The notes beneath the pieces are model-generated. The model was given only the letters and a program-made list of their open reading frames with translations, made no database searches and was not told the DNA's origin. Below are positions 1 to 8,606 of a DNA stretch of 64,000 bases, piece after piece. The position numbers and the translations under genes were made by a program. How positions within the stretch are numbered: position 1 is the stretch's first letter; each line of letters opens with the position of its first letter. This DNA is from Metapseudomonas otitidis (GTDB lineage: Bacteria > Pseudomonadota > Gammaproteobacteria > Pseudomonadales > Pseudomonadaceae): the NCBI RefSeq assembly GCF_900111835.1, contig NZ_FOJP01000005.1, positions 224,747 to 288,746 on the forward strand, in the 5' to 3' direction.

Positions 1-2362
1 ACGCCTCGGGCTTCGGCGCTTCGCTGGCCTCAGGCTCGGCCTTGGGTGCCTCGGCTTTCGGCGCCTCGGGCTTCGGGGCTTCCGGCTTGGCGGCTTCAGG
101 CTTGGGTGCCTGGGCCTTCGGCGTCTCGGGCTTGGCGGGCGCTGCCTTCGGTGCGCTGGCCGGCTGCTTGGCCGACTCGTTCGCTGCCGGAGCGGGAGCG
201 GCCAGTTGCGCGGCGATGTCGAGGTTGGTCTTGCGCACCGACTTGACGAAGCCCTCGTAGGGGCGGTCAGTAATGGCCACCAGGCCGAGGTGGCCGTTCT
301 CGCCATCCAGCAGGCGGCCGCTGGCGGGCTGGTCGAGGTACTGGAACCAGTGGGCACCGACGATCAGCGGTTCCTCCAGGGCCTTCTTCAGGAAGTTGGC
401 GTAGGCCGGGCCACGCTCCTCTTCCTTGTAGACCTCGGAGACACCGCCCCAGAACGGGCCCCGGTCGCGGGAACCGAAGTGGAACTCGGTGACCAGCAGC
501 GGCTTGTCCAGCTTGCGCAGGAACTCGAAGTCATGCCCCTGCTGCGGCTCGCGGGTGTAGAAGTTGAAGCTGAGCACGTCGCAATACTGGGCGCATGACT
601 CCACGGCCTCCGGCACGGTGGCGGCGAAGCGTCCGCCCAGCAGCAGGTGGTTCGGTGCGTGCCACTTCATCGACTCGGCGATGGTCTTGAAGTAGGTGTC
701 GGCGAAGAAGCGCTGGAAGCGCTTGAGGTCTTCCTCGATGGCCGGGTGCTCGGGATTGGGCAGCGGTGCCTCGAAGCCCGGGTCCTCCATCAGCTCCCAG
801 GCCGGCAGCTCGATGCCCCAGGCCTGGGACAGGCCCTGCTGGTTGCGGTACTTGTCGCGCAGCTGCTTGAGGAAGGCACGCTTGGCCGGCACGTCGGTGG
901 TCAGGCGCAGGGTGCCGTAGGCCAGGGCGTAGCGGGACTTGGGATCGCTGCCGGGGCCGGCCCAGGCCAGCTCGTTGTCGGCGAAGTAGCCGATCAGCCA
1001 GGGGTCGTCGCGGTGGTCACGGGCGGCAATGGCAATCGCCCGCTCGGCCGCCATGGCGAAGCGCGGGTCGAACGGGTCGGGCATGCCGCCCCACCAGTCG
1101 AGGCCGGTGCTGATGGTGGCGAAATCGCCATGGATCGACAGCGGCAGGGTGTAGGGCATGCGCTGGGCGGTGCCGAATTCGCCGGCGCTCCAGTTGCCCA
1201 CGGTGTTGAAGCCCCAGGCTTTCAGGCGATCCAGGCTGTGTTCGACCCAGCGCGCAGGCTCCTGCGGGCCGTAGGTGCGCTCCAGGTTGGCCCGGTAGAA
1301 GTCGTACCAGCGACCATGGTCGAAGGCCCGCCCCTTGTTGGAGCCGGTCTCGCGGCGGCTGTCGCCGTTGCCGTACCAGTTGGCGAGGGGTTCACCGTCC
1401 TTGGGCAGCGCGGTGAACATGCCCTCGCGGCCTTCGACGTAGGTCTGGCTGTTGTCCGGGGTGACGGTGTTGACACCCAGGGAGAAGAACGGGTGGCCTT
1501 CGGGAGAGACCAGGTACCAGCGCCCCTCACGCTTCTCGGTGCGGAAGAACCCGCTGGCCTCGAAGCTCGGGCCACCGAGCCAACCACCGTAGGCGTCCTG
1601 CTCGGGCAGCTTGGCCTTCCATTCCTCCAGTTGCTTGCGCTCCTTCTCGGCGGCCGCCTTGAGCTGCTCGTCGCTCTTGACCTTCTCCGGCCAGTCGGCG
1701 CGGGTGTACTGGCCGTAGGCATCGATCAGGCCGGCGTAGAAATCAGCCTGGGGGTTCTTGTCCTCGGTGCCGAAGCGGCCCAGCAGGATGTTCTGCGCCG
1801 CGTCCGGGTGCTCCAGGGAAAGGGTCACGGCGGTGACCTTGGACAGGTCCAGCTCGCCTTCCACCTCGGTGGCCAGCAGGTAGCGCTTGCCATCCTTCAC
1901 CCAGGGCTGGGGCGGCGCGGCGCGCATGCCCTGGGCACGGGGCGAGGTGGCGGCCAGGGGCAGCAGCAGGGTCTGGGCAGGGCCGGCCGGCAGGGCGATG
2001 CGGCTGCGCAAGGTCTTGCCGTCGGCGCTTTCGACGGTGACGTCGAGGGTGATGGCCCAGTCCTGGGCACTTTGCAGGCGCAGGCTCATGACACCGGCCT
2101 GGCTCCAGTCCCAGGTGCCGTTCTGCGGCGCCAGGCGCAGGCTGGGCTTCTCGGCCGGGTTGAAGGTCAGGCGACGTAGCACCTCGCCCTCGGGCGTGGT
2201 TTCCGCGGTGACGCTGGGCAGGGCAGCGTCCTGGGTGGTGACGGTGACAGCGTCCAGCGGACGCACGAAATTGAACAGCGTGTCGGCCTGGACGGAGGCG
2301 CTCATGCCGGCCAGGGCCAGCACGATGGGCAGCAGGCGTGCCGATTTTGGTGTCGAGAACAT
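1..2362 (-). CDS. Secreted GH50-like (beta-agarase-type) glycoside hydrolase, C-terminus cut by window edge
   Basis: The frame is open for 787 codons and runs off the left edge. It starts at ATG 2362 with a GGGGAT ribosome site, and residues 1-27 form a signal peptide ending near ASVQA. The body resembles beta-agarase-like (GH50, clan GH-A) proteins often annotated in Pseudomonas. E464 in the motif DNELAW is the likely acid/base and E626 in TEFHFGS the likely nucleophile. After about residue 720 it turns into Ala/Pro/Lys/Glu-rich repeats of the PKPEA type, probably a wall- or surface-spanning linker. The real substrate may be an exopolysaccharide rather than agar. It lies downstream of dinG on the same strand, with 137 bp between them. 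The family assignment is from memory of motifs and is moderate; an enzyme of clan GH-A is more certain. Confidence 0.65.
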   Translation of the reverse strand, partial: MFSTPKSARLLPIVLALAGMSASVQADTLFNFVRPLDAVTVTTQDAALPSVTAETTPEGEVLRRLTFNPAEKPSLRLAPQNGTWDWSQAGVMSLRLQSAQDWAITLDVTVESADGKTLRSRIALPAGPAQTLLLPLAATSPRAQGMRAAPPQPWVKDGKRYLLATEVEGELDLSKVTAVTLSLEHPDAAQNILLGRFGTEDKNPQADFYAGLIDAYGQYTRADWPEKVKSDEQLKAAAEKERKQLEEWKAKLPEQDAYGGWLGGPSFEASGFFRTEKREGRWYLVSPEGHPFFSLGVNTVTPDNSQTYVEGREGMFTALPKDGEPLANWYGNGDSRRETGSNKGRAFDHGRWYDFYRANLERTYGPQEPARWVEHSLDRLKAWGFNTVGNWSAGEFGTAQRMPYTLPLSIHGDFATISTGLDWWGGMPDPFDPRFAMAAERAIAIAARDHRDDPWLIGYFADNELAWAGPGSDPKSRYALAYGTLRLTTDVPAKRAFLKQLRDKYRNQQGLSQAWGIELPAWELMEDPGFEAPLPNPEHPAIEEDLKRFQRFFADTYFKTIAESMKWHAPNHLLLGGRFAATVPEAVESCAQYCDVLSFNFYTREPQQGHDFEFLRKLDKPLLVTEFHFGSRDRGPFWGGVSEVYKEEERGPAYANFLKKALEEPLIVGAHWFQYLDQPASGRLLDGENGHLGLVAITDRPYEGFVKSVRKTNLDIAAQLAAPAPAANESAKQPASAPKAAPAKPETPKAQAPKPEAAKPEAPKPEAPKAEAPKAEPEASEAPKPEA

Positions 2363-2470
2363 CAAGCCGATCCCCAAGAAAAGTCAGTGCATAGACAACG
2401 GATCCGGCGAATGTTGCCGCTGATCGAGCGATCCGTGTCCGCGCGAGCGGGCAATGATCGCAGAGGCAAG

Positions 2471-2489
2471 CCCGGCGTCAAGCGCCGGG
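2471..2489 (-). terminator. Hairpin after dinG
   Basis: CCCGGCG and CGCCGGG arms of 7 bp flank a 5-nt loop just past the dinG stop. No U-tract follows on the minus strand, so termination is only a possibility. Confidence 0.3.
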
Positions 2490-2499
2490 GACCGTCCGG

Positions 2500-4644
2500 T
2501 CATTCGATCTCGCGTCGGAAGGGGGGGAGCGCGTTGAGGATGGCCTTGCCATAACGCTGGGTGACCACCCGGCGATCCAGCAGGGTGATGGTGCCGCGGT
2601 CGCTTTCAGTACGCAGCAGGCGACCACAGGCCTGCACCAGGCGCAGGGAGGCATCGGGCACGGCGATCTCCATGAAGGGGTTGCCGCCACGGGCCTCGAT
2701 CCACTCGGCCAGGGCCGCTTCCACCGGGTCATCCGGCACCGCGAAGGGGATCTTGGCGATCACCACGTGCTCGCAGTAGGCACCCGGCAGGTCCACACCC
2801 TCGGCGAAGGACGCCAGACCGAACAGCACGCTGGGCTCGCCGTCGTCCACCCGGGCCTTGTGCTTGTTGAGGGTCTCCTGCTTGGACAGGTTGCCCTGGA
2901 TCAGCACCCGCTTGCGCCAGTCGCGCTCCAGCCCGTCGAACACGTCCTGCATCTGCCGGCGCGAGGCGAACAGCACCAGGGTGCCCCGGGCGCCGTCCAC
3001 CAGGCGTGGCAGCTCGCGGGTGATGGCGGCGGTGTGGGCGGCGGCGTCACGGGGGTCGGCCTTGAGGTCCGGCACTCGCAGCAGGCCGGCATCGGCATGG
3101 TGGAAGGGGCTGGGCACCACGGCCGTGACCGACTGCCGCGGCAGGCCGGCGCGCATGCGATAGCGGTCGAAGGTGCCGAGCGCGGTGAGGGTCGCCGAGG
3201 TCACCAGGGCGCCGTGGGCAACGTTCCACAGGTTCCGCCGCAGGGTCTCGGCGGCGAGGATCGGGCTGGCGTTGACCTCGATGTCGTAGGCCGCGCCGAA
3301 CTCGGCGAGGGTCAGCCAGCGCGCCATGGGCGGGCTTTCCTCCGGGTCCTCGGTGGTGAAGGCGGTCCACAGCTCCCAGTTGTTCTGGGCGCGGGTCTGC
3401 AGGCTGCCGAACAGCGGGTACCACTCCTCGGCCTGCTGGCTGGAGAGGCCGTTGGCACCCTCCCCGTCCATGGCTTCCTTGAGCAGTTCGGCCAGGCGGG
3501 TGAACAGGTCGTTGAGCTTGGCGAAGCCTTTCTTCAGCTCGATGCCCATCTCCACCAGGTGCTCCGGCACCACGCCGCCCTCGAAGCGGTGGCGCGGGCG
3601 CTCGCGGCCTTCCATGTCTTCGCCGGCCCGGAAGTCGGCCAGCTCTTCGCAAGCGGTGAACATGAATTGCTGCTGGGCCCGGATCTCCCGCGCCAGCTCG
3701 GGCACGTTCTCGATCAGGCGGCCCATGTCCCCCGGCAGCGGGTGCTGGGCCAGCAGCTTGGTGAGGTTCTTGGCCACCGTCTCCAGCCAGTCGGCGGTGG
3801 AGCGCAGGCGGGTGTAGTGGGCGAAGTGGCCGATGGCCTTGTCCGGAAGGTGGTGGCCCTCGTCGAACACGTAGAGGGTTTCGCGCGGGTCGGGCAGCAC
3901 AGCGCCACCGCCCAGGGCGAGGTCGGCCAGGACCATGTCGTGGTTGGTGACGATCACGTCCACCTTGGTCATGCCCTCGCGCGCCTTGTAGAAGGCACAT
4001 TGCTGGAAGTTGGGGCAATGGCGCTTGGTGCACTGGCTGTGGTCGGTGGTGACGCGGGCCCAGTCCTGGTCCTCGATGGCCTCGGGCCAGGAATCACGGT
4101 CGCCGTCCCAGCGGTTGCCGGCCAGGCGCTCGATCATCTGGTTGAGCAGCTTCTGGCTGCTCTCGTCGACGTCGATGCGGAAGCCTTCCTCGGCGAACAG
4201 CTGCGCGGTGGCGCTCTGCGCCTGGCCGTCCTGCAGCAGCATGTCGAGCTTGGACAAGCACAGGTAGCGGCCGCGCCCCTTGGCCAGGGCGAAGCTGAAA
4301 TTCAGCCCGCTGTTGCGGATCAGGTCGGGCAGGTCCTTGTGGACGATCTGCTCCTGCAGGGCCACGGTGGCCGTGGCGATCACCAGCCGCTTGCCCGCCG
4401 CCTTGGCCGAGGGAATCGCCGCCAGGCTGTAGGCCACGGTCTTGCCGGTACCGGTGCCGGCCTCCACCGCCACCACCGCCGGCTCGCCCTGGCGGTGCCC
4501 TTCGTCATCCTGGGGGATGGCGCCGAGCACCTTGGCCACCTCGGCGATCATCAGGCGCTGCCCATAGCGGGCCTTGAGCCCCTTGGCTTCGAGGAAACGG
4601 GAGTAGGCCCCCTGGATCTGGGACTTGAGTTCGGTGCTGAGCAT
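2500..4644 (-). CDS. dinG: ATP-dependent DNA helicase DinG
   Basis: This is a superfamily 2, XPD-like 5'-3' helicase that unwinds R-loops, D-loops and G-quadruplexes during replication stress. The 714 residues match the family length. Walker A is AGTGTGKT (62-69) and the Walker B/DEAH box is DEGH (261-264). Four cysteines, C129, C205, C210 and C216, are spaced like the [4Fe-4S] ligands of E. coli DinG (C120/194/199/205). Start ATG 4644 is followed by the usual family N-terminus. A CTG-N10-CAG LexA-type box lies 25 bp upstream, which suggests SOS control as in E. coli. It diverges from the CopD-like gene. Confidence 0.96.
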   Translation of the reverse strand: MLSTELKSQIQGAYSRFLEAKGLKARYGQRLMIAEVAKVLGAIPQDDEGHRQGEPAVVAVEAGTGTGKTVAYSLAAIPSAKAAGKRLVIATATVALQEQIVHKDLPDLIRNSGLNFSFALAKGRGRYLCLSKLDMLLQDGQAQSATAQLFAEEGFRIDVDESSQKLLNQMIERLAGNRWDGDRDSWPEAIEDQDWARVTTDHSQCTKRHCPNFQQCAFYKAREGMTKVDVIVTNHDMVLADLALGGGAVLPDPRETLYVFDEGHHLPDKAIGHFAHYTRLRSTADWLETVAKNLTKLLAQHPLPGDMGRLIENVPELAREIRAQQQFMFTACEELADFRAGEDMEGRERPRHRFEGGVVPEHLVEMGIELKKGFAKLNDLFTRLAELLKEAMDGEGANGLSSQQAEEWYPLFGSLQTRAQNNWELWTAFTTEDPEESPPMARWLTLAEFGAAYDIEVNASPILAAETLRRNLWNVAHGALVTSATLTALGTFDRYRMRAGLPRQSVTAVVPSPFHHADAGLLRVPDLKADPRDAAAHTAAITRELPRLVDGARGTLVLFASRRQMQDVFDGLERDWRKRVLIQGNLSKQETLNKHKARVDDGEPSVLFGLASFAEGVDLPGAYCEHVVIAKIPFAVPDDPVEAALAEWIEARGGNPFMEIAVPDASLRLVQACGRLLRTESDRGTITLLDRRVVTQRYGKAILNALPPFRREIE

Positions 4645-4668
4645 GGGGAGGTTGCGGACGCCGGAGAG

Positions 4669-4684
4669 CTGGATAAATTTTCAG
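4669..4684. promoter_or_regulatory. Candidate LexA (SOS) box between dinG and the CopD-like gene
   Basis: The sequence is CTG, ten bases that are 9/10 A/T, then CAG. This matches the gammaproteobacterial LexA pattern CTG-N10-CAG. It sits 25 bp before the dinG start. DinG is a classical SOS gene in E. coli, which makes the site plausible; binding is inferred. Confidence 0.55.
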
Positions 4685-4738
4685 TACTTTAACAGGGCGG
4701 CTATCATACCGCGCCCTGTTTCCGACTGGAGAAACCCG

Positions 4739-5203
4739 ATGACGCCCTTCGCCGCGCTCTACGCTGCCCACGTCCTCGCCGCCCTGGTGTGGGTCGGCGG
4801 CATGTTCTTCGCCTGGATGGTGCTGCGCCCGGCGGCCGTGACCACGCTGCAACCGCCAGAGCGCCTGAAGCTGTGGATCGAGGTGTTCCGCCGATTCTTC
4901 GTCTGGGTCTGGGTCGCCGTGCTGGCGCTGCCGCTGAGCGGAGTGGGGATGATGCACCTGCGCTTCGCCGGCTTCGACGGCTCGCCGCGCTACGTGCACA
5001 TCATGGTGGGCCTGTACCTGGCGATGCTGGCGCTGTTCCTGCGGGTCAGCCTGCTGCAGCTACCGGAACTGAAGCGCGCCGTGGCGGCGGAAGACTGGCC
5101 AGCCGGCGGCGCAGCCCTGGGGCGCATCCGTCGGCTGGTGGGGATCAACCTGCTGCTGGGGCTGCTGCTGGTGGCCATCGCCGCCGCCCGCCCCAGCTTC
5201 TGA
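4739..5203 (+). CDS. CopD-like integral membrane protein
   Basis: This is a 154-residue protein with four hydrophobic segments (about 5-27, 47-68, 84-104, 131-150) and no signal peptide cleavage site. The opening AALYAAHVLAALVWVGGMFF, with a His and a Trp in helix 1, resembles CopD-family copper/heme membrane domains. ATG 4739 is chosen because CTGGAGAAACCCG lies just upstream; in-frame starts further up would run through the dinG promoter. The function is unknown. Heme or copper handling is only suggested by the family. It diverges from dinG and converges on the collagen-like gene, with 2 bp between stops. Confidence 0.75.
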   Translation: MTPFAALYAAHVLAALVWVGGMFFAWMVLRPAAVTTLQPPERLKLWIEVFRRFFVWVWVAVLALPLSGVGMMHLRFAGFDGSPRYVHIMVGLYLAMLALFLRVSLLQLPELKRAVAAEDWPAGGAALGRIRRLVGINLLLGLLLVAIAAARPSF

Positions 5204-5205
5204 GG

Positions 5206-5967
5206 TCAGTAGCGCACCACGTCCATGCGACCGTTCGTGCCGGCCGGGCCTGCCTGCCCCGGCTGGCCGGCGCGGCCTTTCTGGCCACGGTCGGTGCTGT
5301 AGACCAGGCAGCCCTTGGCGGCACCACCCGCACCGGGGGCACCGGCCTCACCGGCCGGCCCACCGGCACCGCCCTCGACCCGGGCCCGCACCTGCTCCAG
5401 CGGGAAGTCCTGGGCCACTTCCAGGCGAATGTGCCCGCCCTTGCCCCCTTCCCCGCCGTTGCCGCCGTTCTGGCCATCGTGGCCCCGGCTGGCCTGGCCC
5501 CAGAGGCAGCCACCGGGCTTGCCATCGGCACCGGCCAGGCCGCTGTAGCCCGGTGCACCGATGCCGCCGCGTACATCCACGGTGAGCTCGTCGACGGCGA
5601 CGGTGCCGAGGCGCAGGGTCAGGTCGCGGCCGTCGCTGGCCGGCTTCTTCATGCTGCCGGCTGCGCCGGAGGCGGTGATGTGGCCGCCGGTGGCGATCTC
5701 GCCCTGGGTGACTTCCAGGCGGAAGGGCTGATCAGCCGAGGCAATGCCGATGCGCGCATCACGCCCCATGCGCAACTCGCCCACCTTGAGTTCGGTGATG
5801 CTGGCGGGCACCACGAGGGTGCCGTGGTCGGCAATCACCACGCGATCGAGGCTGAGGGTGCCGGTCAGGGCCGGCAGCTTGATGAAGCTGTTGGTGTCGA
5901 CGGTCACGCTGGTTTCAGCGAGGGCCAGCGGGCTGGCCAGCAGGGCGAGGAGACAGAGTCTACGCAT
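5206..5967 (-). CDS. Secreted collagen-like Gly-X-Y repeat protein
   Basis: The protein has 253 residues. Residues 1-17 are a clear signal peptide (LALLASPLALA, cleavage before ETS). Residues 18-135 are predicted to be beta-rich. From about 136 to 247 there are interrupted Gly-X-Y tracts, such as GAPGYSGLAGADGKPG and GQKGRAGQPGQAGPAGTNG, separated by GG-rich stretches and by a short segment with one Cys on each side. Collagen-like bacterial proteins form triple helices at the surface. Its role here is unknown. The start overlaps the end of the DUF1145 gene by 8 bp, so the two are probably co-transcribed. Confidence 0.8.
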   Translation of the reverse strand: MRRLCLLALLASPLALAETSVTVDTNSFIKLPALTGTLSLDRVVIADHGTLVVPASITELKVGELRMGRDARIGIASADQPFRLEVTQGEIATGGHITASGAAGSMKKPASDGRDLTLRLGTVAVDELTVDVRGGIGAPGYSGLAGADGKPGGCLWGQASRGHDGQNGGNGGEGGKGGHIRLEVAQDFPLEQVRARVEGGAGGPAGEAGAPGAGGAAKGCLVYSTDRGQKGRAGQPGQAGPAGTNGRMDVVRY

Positions 5968-6229
5968 GGCTGGCCTCCTGCTTCGGCAGTCCGGCCAGGT
6001 GGAACACGCCGAAGAGCATCAGTTGCAGGCGGTCCCGCCAGGGGTGCGGCCGTGCCCGGAGCTGGGCGTTGTAGAGCAGCGCTTCCAGCACATGCAGCCC
6101 GAGCACCAGCAGGGCGAGGCCATTGAGCAGTGTGGAGAAGGGTCGAGCGAAGGGTTCGAACAGATTGGCCAGCACCGCCAGCCAGAACAGCAGGGCAACG
6201 GACTTGCCCACCCCCAGGAATAATTTCAT
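5960..6229 (-). CDS. DUF1145-type small inner-membrane protein
   Basis: This is an 89-residue protein with about three hydrophobic helices (3-22, 30-52, 70-80). Its sequence is typical of the DUF1145 family: FEPFARPFSTLLNGLALLVLGLHVLEALLY, of which the LHVLEALLY stretch is the most distinctive part. AAAGGGGGTGAC gives a strong ribosome site before ATG 6229. No biochemical function is known for the family. It is the first gene of a probable two-gene unit with the collagen-like gene, which overlaps its 3' end. Confidence 0.8.
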   Translation of the reverse strand: MKLFLGVGKSVALLFWLAVLANLFEPFARPFSTLLNGLALLVLGLHVLEALLYNAQLRARPHPWRDRLQLMLFGVFHLAGLPKQEASHA

Positions 6230-6382
6230 GTCACCCCCTTTGTTTTTCTAGTGGGGCGACCTTACCCCTAACGTCGCCGCAGCCAAATACCCCCGCCGAA
6301 ATAAAGTTGCAGCGACGGACCTCCTGTCCTGGCGACCTTTGCGCCTCCCTTCATAAGCCAGATACCGGCGGTTGATAACAGG

Positions 6383-6410
6383 CAAAAAGAAGGGGCCTGC
6401 CGGCCCCTTC
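6383..6410 (-). terminator. Rho-independent terminator of the first OmpA-like gene
   Basis: A perfect 9-bp stem (GAAGGGGCC / GGCCCCTTC, 6389-6410) with a TGCC loop is followed on the minus strand by a TTTTTG tract. It lies 16 bp past the stop at 6427. Confidence 0.8.
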
Positions 6411-6426
6411 GATGGTCTGACATGTT

Positions 6427-7161
6427 TCAACGGTCGACGTGGATCTCCACCCGCCGGTTCTGCGCACGGCCTGCGTCGGTGCCGTTGTCCGCCACCGGCT
6501 GGCTTTCGCCGAACCCTTCGGTGGTGACCTTGCCCGAGGGCACGCCCTGGCTGATCAGGTAGTCCGCCGCGCTGCGGGCCCGGCGCTCGGAAAGCCGCTG
6601 GTTGTAGCCATCGGCACCCACGCTGTCGGTATGCCCGACCACCTTCACCGACACCATCGAGGCGCCGTTCAGGCGGGTCGCGATGGTGGCCAGCTCCTGC
6701 TTGGCGGCCGCCGTGAGCTCGGCCGAGTCGAAGGCGAACAGCACCTTGCCCTGGTCGCTCAGCACGATGACTTCGTCCTCGGCGGGCGGCGGGGGTGGTG
6801 GCGGCTCGTTGCGCACCGTGTCGGGGTAGCTCGGCTGCGGGCAACCGTTGTGGTTGACCTTCATGCCGGCCGGGGTGTTGGGGCAGGTATCGCGGCGGTC
6901 GAAGACACCGTCACCGTCCGCGTCACCGTCCTGGGCATAGCAGATGAGGCCGCCGACCACCGCACCCGCGACGGCCCCGCCCCCAGCCCAGGCTGAACTC
7001 TCGATCGCCCCCAGCCCACCGCCGGCCAGGGCACCGATCGCACTGCAGATTGGCCAGTTCCCCTGGTTGAGCGGCGCGTCGCCCGTACTGGACGTCGAGG
7101 CGCAACCGGAAAGAACACTGCCGACCAGAAGAAAGAGAGCCACCCGTGGAAAGGTACTCAT
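6427..7161 (-). CDS. OmpA-family lipoprotein with thrombospondin type 3 repeat (copy 1)
   Basis: The 244 residues start at ATG 7161, chosen for AGGAG 8 nt upstream; an in-frame ATG at 7182 has no ribosome site. A lipobox (VLSGC) marks a lipoprotein. Glycine-rich segments (about 40-75) are followed by an aspartate-rich Ca-binding thrombospondin-3 motif, DGDADGDGVFDRRDTCPNTP. A proline spacer precedes a C-terminal OmpA peptidoglycan-binding domain containing TDSVG...RRARSAADYL and NRRVEI. It anchors the outer membrane to peptidoglycan. A paralogue lies immediately upstream (7259-7957), so this is a tandem duplication. Confidence 0.9.
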   Translation of the reverse strand: MSTFPRVALFLLVGSVLSGCASTSSTGDAPLNQGNWPICSAIGALAGGGLGAIESSAWAGGGAVAGAVVGGLICYAQDGDADGDGVFDRRDTCPNTPAGMKVNHNGCPQPSYPDTVRNEPPPPPPPAEDEVIVLSDQGKVLFAFDSAELTAAAKQELATIATRLNGASMVSVKVVGHTDSVGADGYNQRLSERRARSAADYLISQGVPSGKVTTEGFGESQPVADNGTDAGRAQNRRVEIHVDR

Positions 7162-7258
7162 GATGAAGTTCTCCTGTGTCACCGACCGAATGCCGGCAAC
7201 ACAGGAGTAAAGACCCCGGCGCTGCGCTTGCCAAGCCGCAGGCCACGTGGGCCGTGGC

Positions 7259-7957
7259 CTAGCGGTGGATGACGATCTCCACGCGGCGGTTCAGCGCACG
7301 GCCTTCAGCAGTCTTGTTGTCGGCCACCGGCTCGCTCTCGCCCGCCCCGCCGACCGACTGCACGCTGTCCGCCGGAATCCCCGAGGCCACCAGGTAGTCC
7401 GCCACCGACTGGGCGCGCTTCTCCGACAGTTTGAGGTTGTATGCATCGCTGCCGACGCTGTCGGTGTGCCCGGTCACGCTCAGGCGAGCGCTGGGGGCCT
7501 CGTTGCGCAGCCGCGCGACGATGGTGTCCAGCTTGATCTTGTCGGCCGGATCGAGCTTGGCCGAATCGAAGGCGAACAGCAGGTCACGGACCACGATGGT
7601 TTCTTCCTTGACCACCACCACCTCTTCCACCTGCTCCACCACCGGGGCCGCCGGCGGGCAGCCGTTGGCGTCCACCACGGTACCGGGCGGCGTGCCGGGG
7701 CACTTGTCGCGGCTGTCCGGTACACCGTCGCCATCCTCGTCGCCGTCGCCGTGCGACCAGCAGTAGCCGGCCGCCAGGCCGCCACCGAGCAACGCCCCCC
7801 AACCCGCCCAGGAACTGCTCTCGATCGCACCCAACGCCGCACCGCCTACACCGCCTACTGCTGCGCACTTGGGCCAGTCGGTCTTCTGCAGGCCGGCGCA
7901 GCCGGTCAGCAGAGTCGACACAAGTAGCAAGGGTATTGCTGTCCTTGTGATGCTCAT
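7259..7957 (-). CDS. OmpA-family lipoprotein with thrombospondin type 3 repeat (copy 2)
   Basis: The 232 residues have the same architecture as the adjacent downstream gene: lipobox STLLTGC, a glycine-rich membrane-like stretch, the Ca-binding type motif DGDEDGDGVPDSRDKCPGTP, a Val/Glu-rich spacer and an OmpA C-terminal domain (GHTDSVGSDAYN, NRRVEIVI). ATG 7957 has GAGGAGA 8 nt upstream; a longer frame to 8026 lacks one. The copies share the domain order but differ in the spacer (Val/Glu here, poly-Pro in copy 1), so the duplication is not recent. About 97 bp separates the two genes and each may have its own promoter. Confidence 0.9.
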   Translation of the reverse strand: MSITRTAIPLLLVSTLLTGCAGLQKTDWPKCAAVGGVGGAALGAIESSSWAGWGALLGGGLAAGYCWSHGDGDEDGDGVPDSRDKCPGTPPGTVVDANGCPPAAPVVEQVEEVVVVKEETIVVRDLLFAFDSAKLDPADKIKLDTIVARLRNEAPSARLSVTGHTDSVGSDAYNLKLSEKRAQSVADYLVASGIPADSVQSVGGAGESEPVADNKTAEGRALNRRVEIVIHR

Positions 7958-8106
7958 ATGCCTGTCTCCTCGTGGTTGTCGGCCCGGAAAGCCGATCCCT
8001 GGGGAGTAAAGACGCGGCCCCTGCAAACTGCCAGCCAGGCACCCGGCAGAACTAGGCCTGGCCCCACGGGCAAGCTAGTCTTCGCACACCTGTCCGAGGA
8101 ACCACG

Positions 8107-8604
8107 ATGACCCAGAGCTTTTCCACCCGCACTCCGCAGCAGGCCGTCGCCGCCCTGCTCGACCGCTATGCCCCGGCCCGCCTGCTGCTGGTGGGCAATA
8201 CCCCGCTGCCGGCGGCCGAAGCCTTTGCCGCCGCCCACCCCGACAGCCAGGTGGAACATGCCCCCGCCGCCCCGCTGCCCAGCGCCCAGGCAGCCCAGCG
8301 CTATGACCTGGCCCTGCTGGCCGACTGCCTGGAGCACCTGCCCAAGCGCACCGGCCTGGAACTGCTGGGCGGCATCCGCAACCTGAACGCCAGCCGCATC
8401 GCCGTGCTGGTGGACCTCGCGGCCTGCGACTGGCAGGACACCGACTTCTTCGCCCTGGCCCTCCAGGCCACCGAAACCTTCCAGCGCGAAGGCCAGGTGC
8501 TGCACCTGTTCACCTACGACCTGCACGAATACAAGCAGGTGCCCGACTGGCTGAACGCGAAGTTCTGGGCCAACCCGGAAAACTTCGGCAAATACTGGTG
8601 GTGA
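8107..8604 (+). CDS. Conserved Pseudomonas protein (DUF6231-like)
   Basis: This is a 165-residue cytoplasmic protein. [16 protein letters not shown] followed by [24 protein letters not shown] resembles the nucleotide-binding edge of a Rossmann/methyltransferase fold. The glycine-rich SAM motif is not clear, so catalysis is doubtful. The C-terminus is aromatic (NFGKYWW). The next gene, a YchJ-like protein, starts 2 bp after its stop, so the two are translationally linked. The family label is from memory. Confidence 0.7.
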   Translation: MTQSFSTRTPQQAVAALLDRYAPARLLLVGNTPLPAAEAFAAAHPDSQVEHAPAAPLPSAQAAQRYDLALLADCLEHLPKRTGLELLGGIRNLNASRIAVLVDLAACDWQDTDFFALALQATETFQREGQVLHLFTYDLHEYKQVPDWLNAKFWANPENFGKYWW

Positions 8605-8606
8605 CC

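Noticed and set aside
647..2179. Long plus-strand frame of 510 codons opposite the GH50-like gene
   Set aside because: It is the antisense shadow of a gene with signal peptide and catalytic motifs. High GC makes such frames long by chance.
2767..4692. 641-codon plus-strand frame opposite dinG
   Set aside because: dinG on the minus strand has all helicase motifs and FeS cysteines. The antisense product is Gly/His/Val-rich with no recognisable fold.
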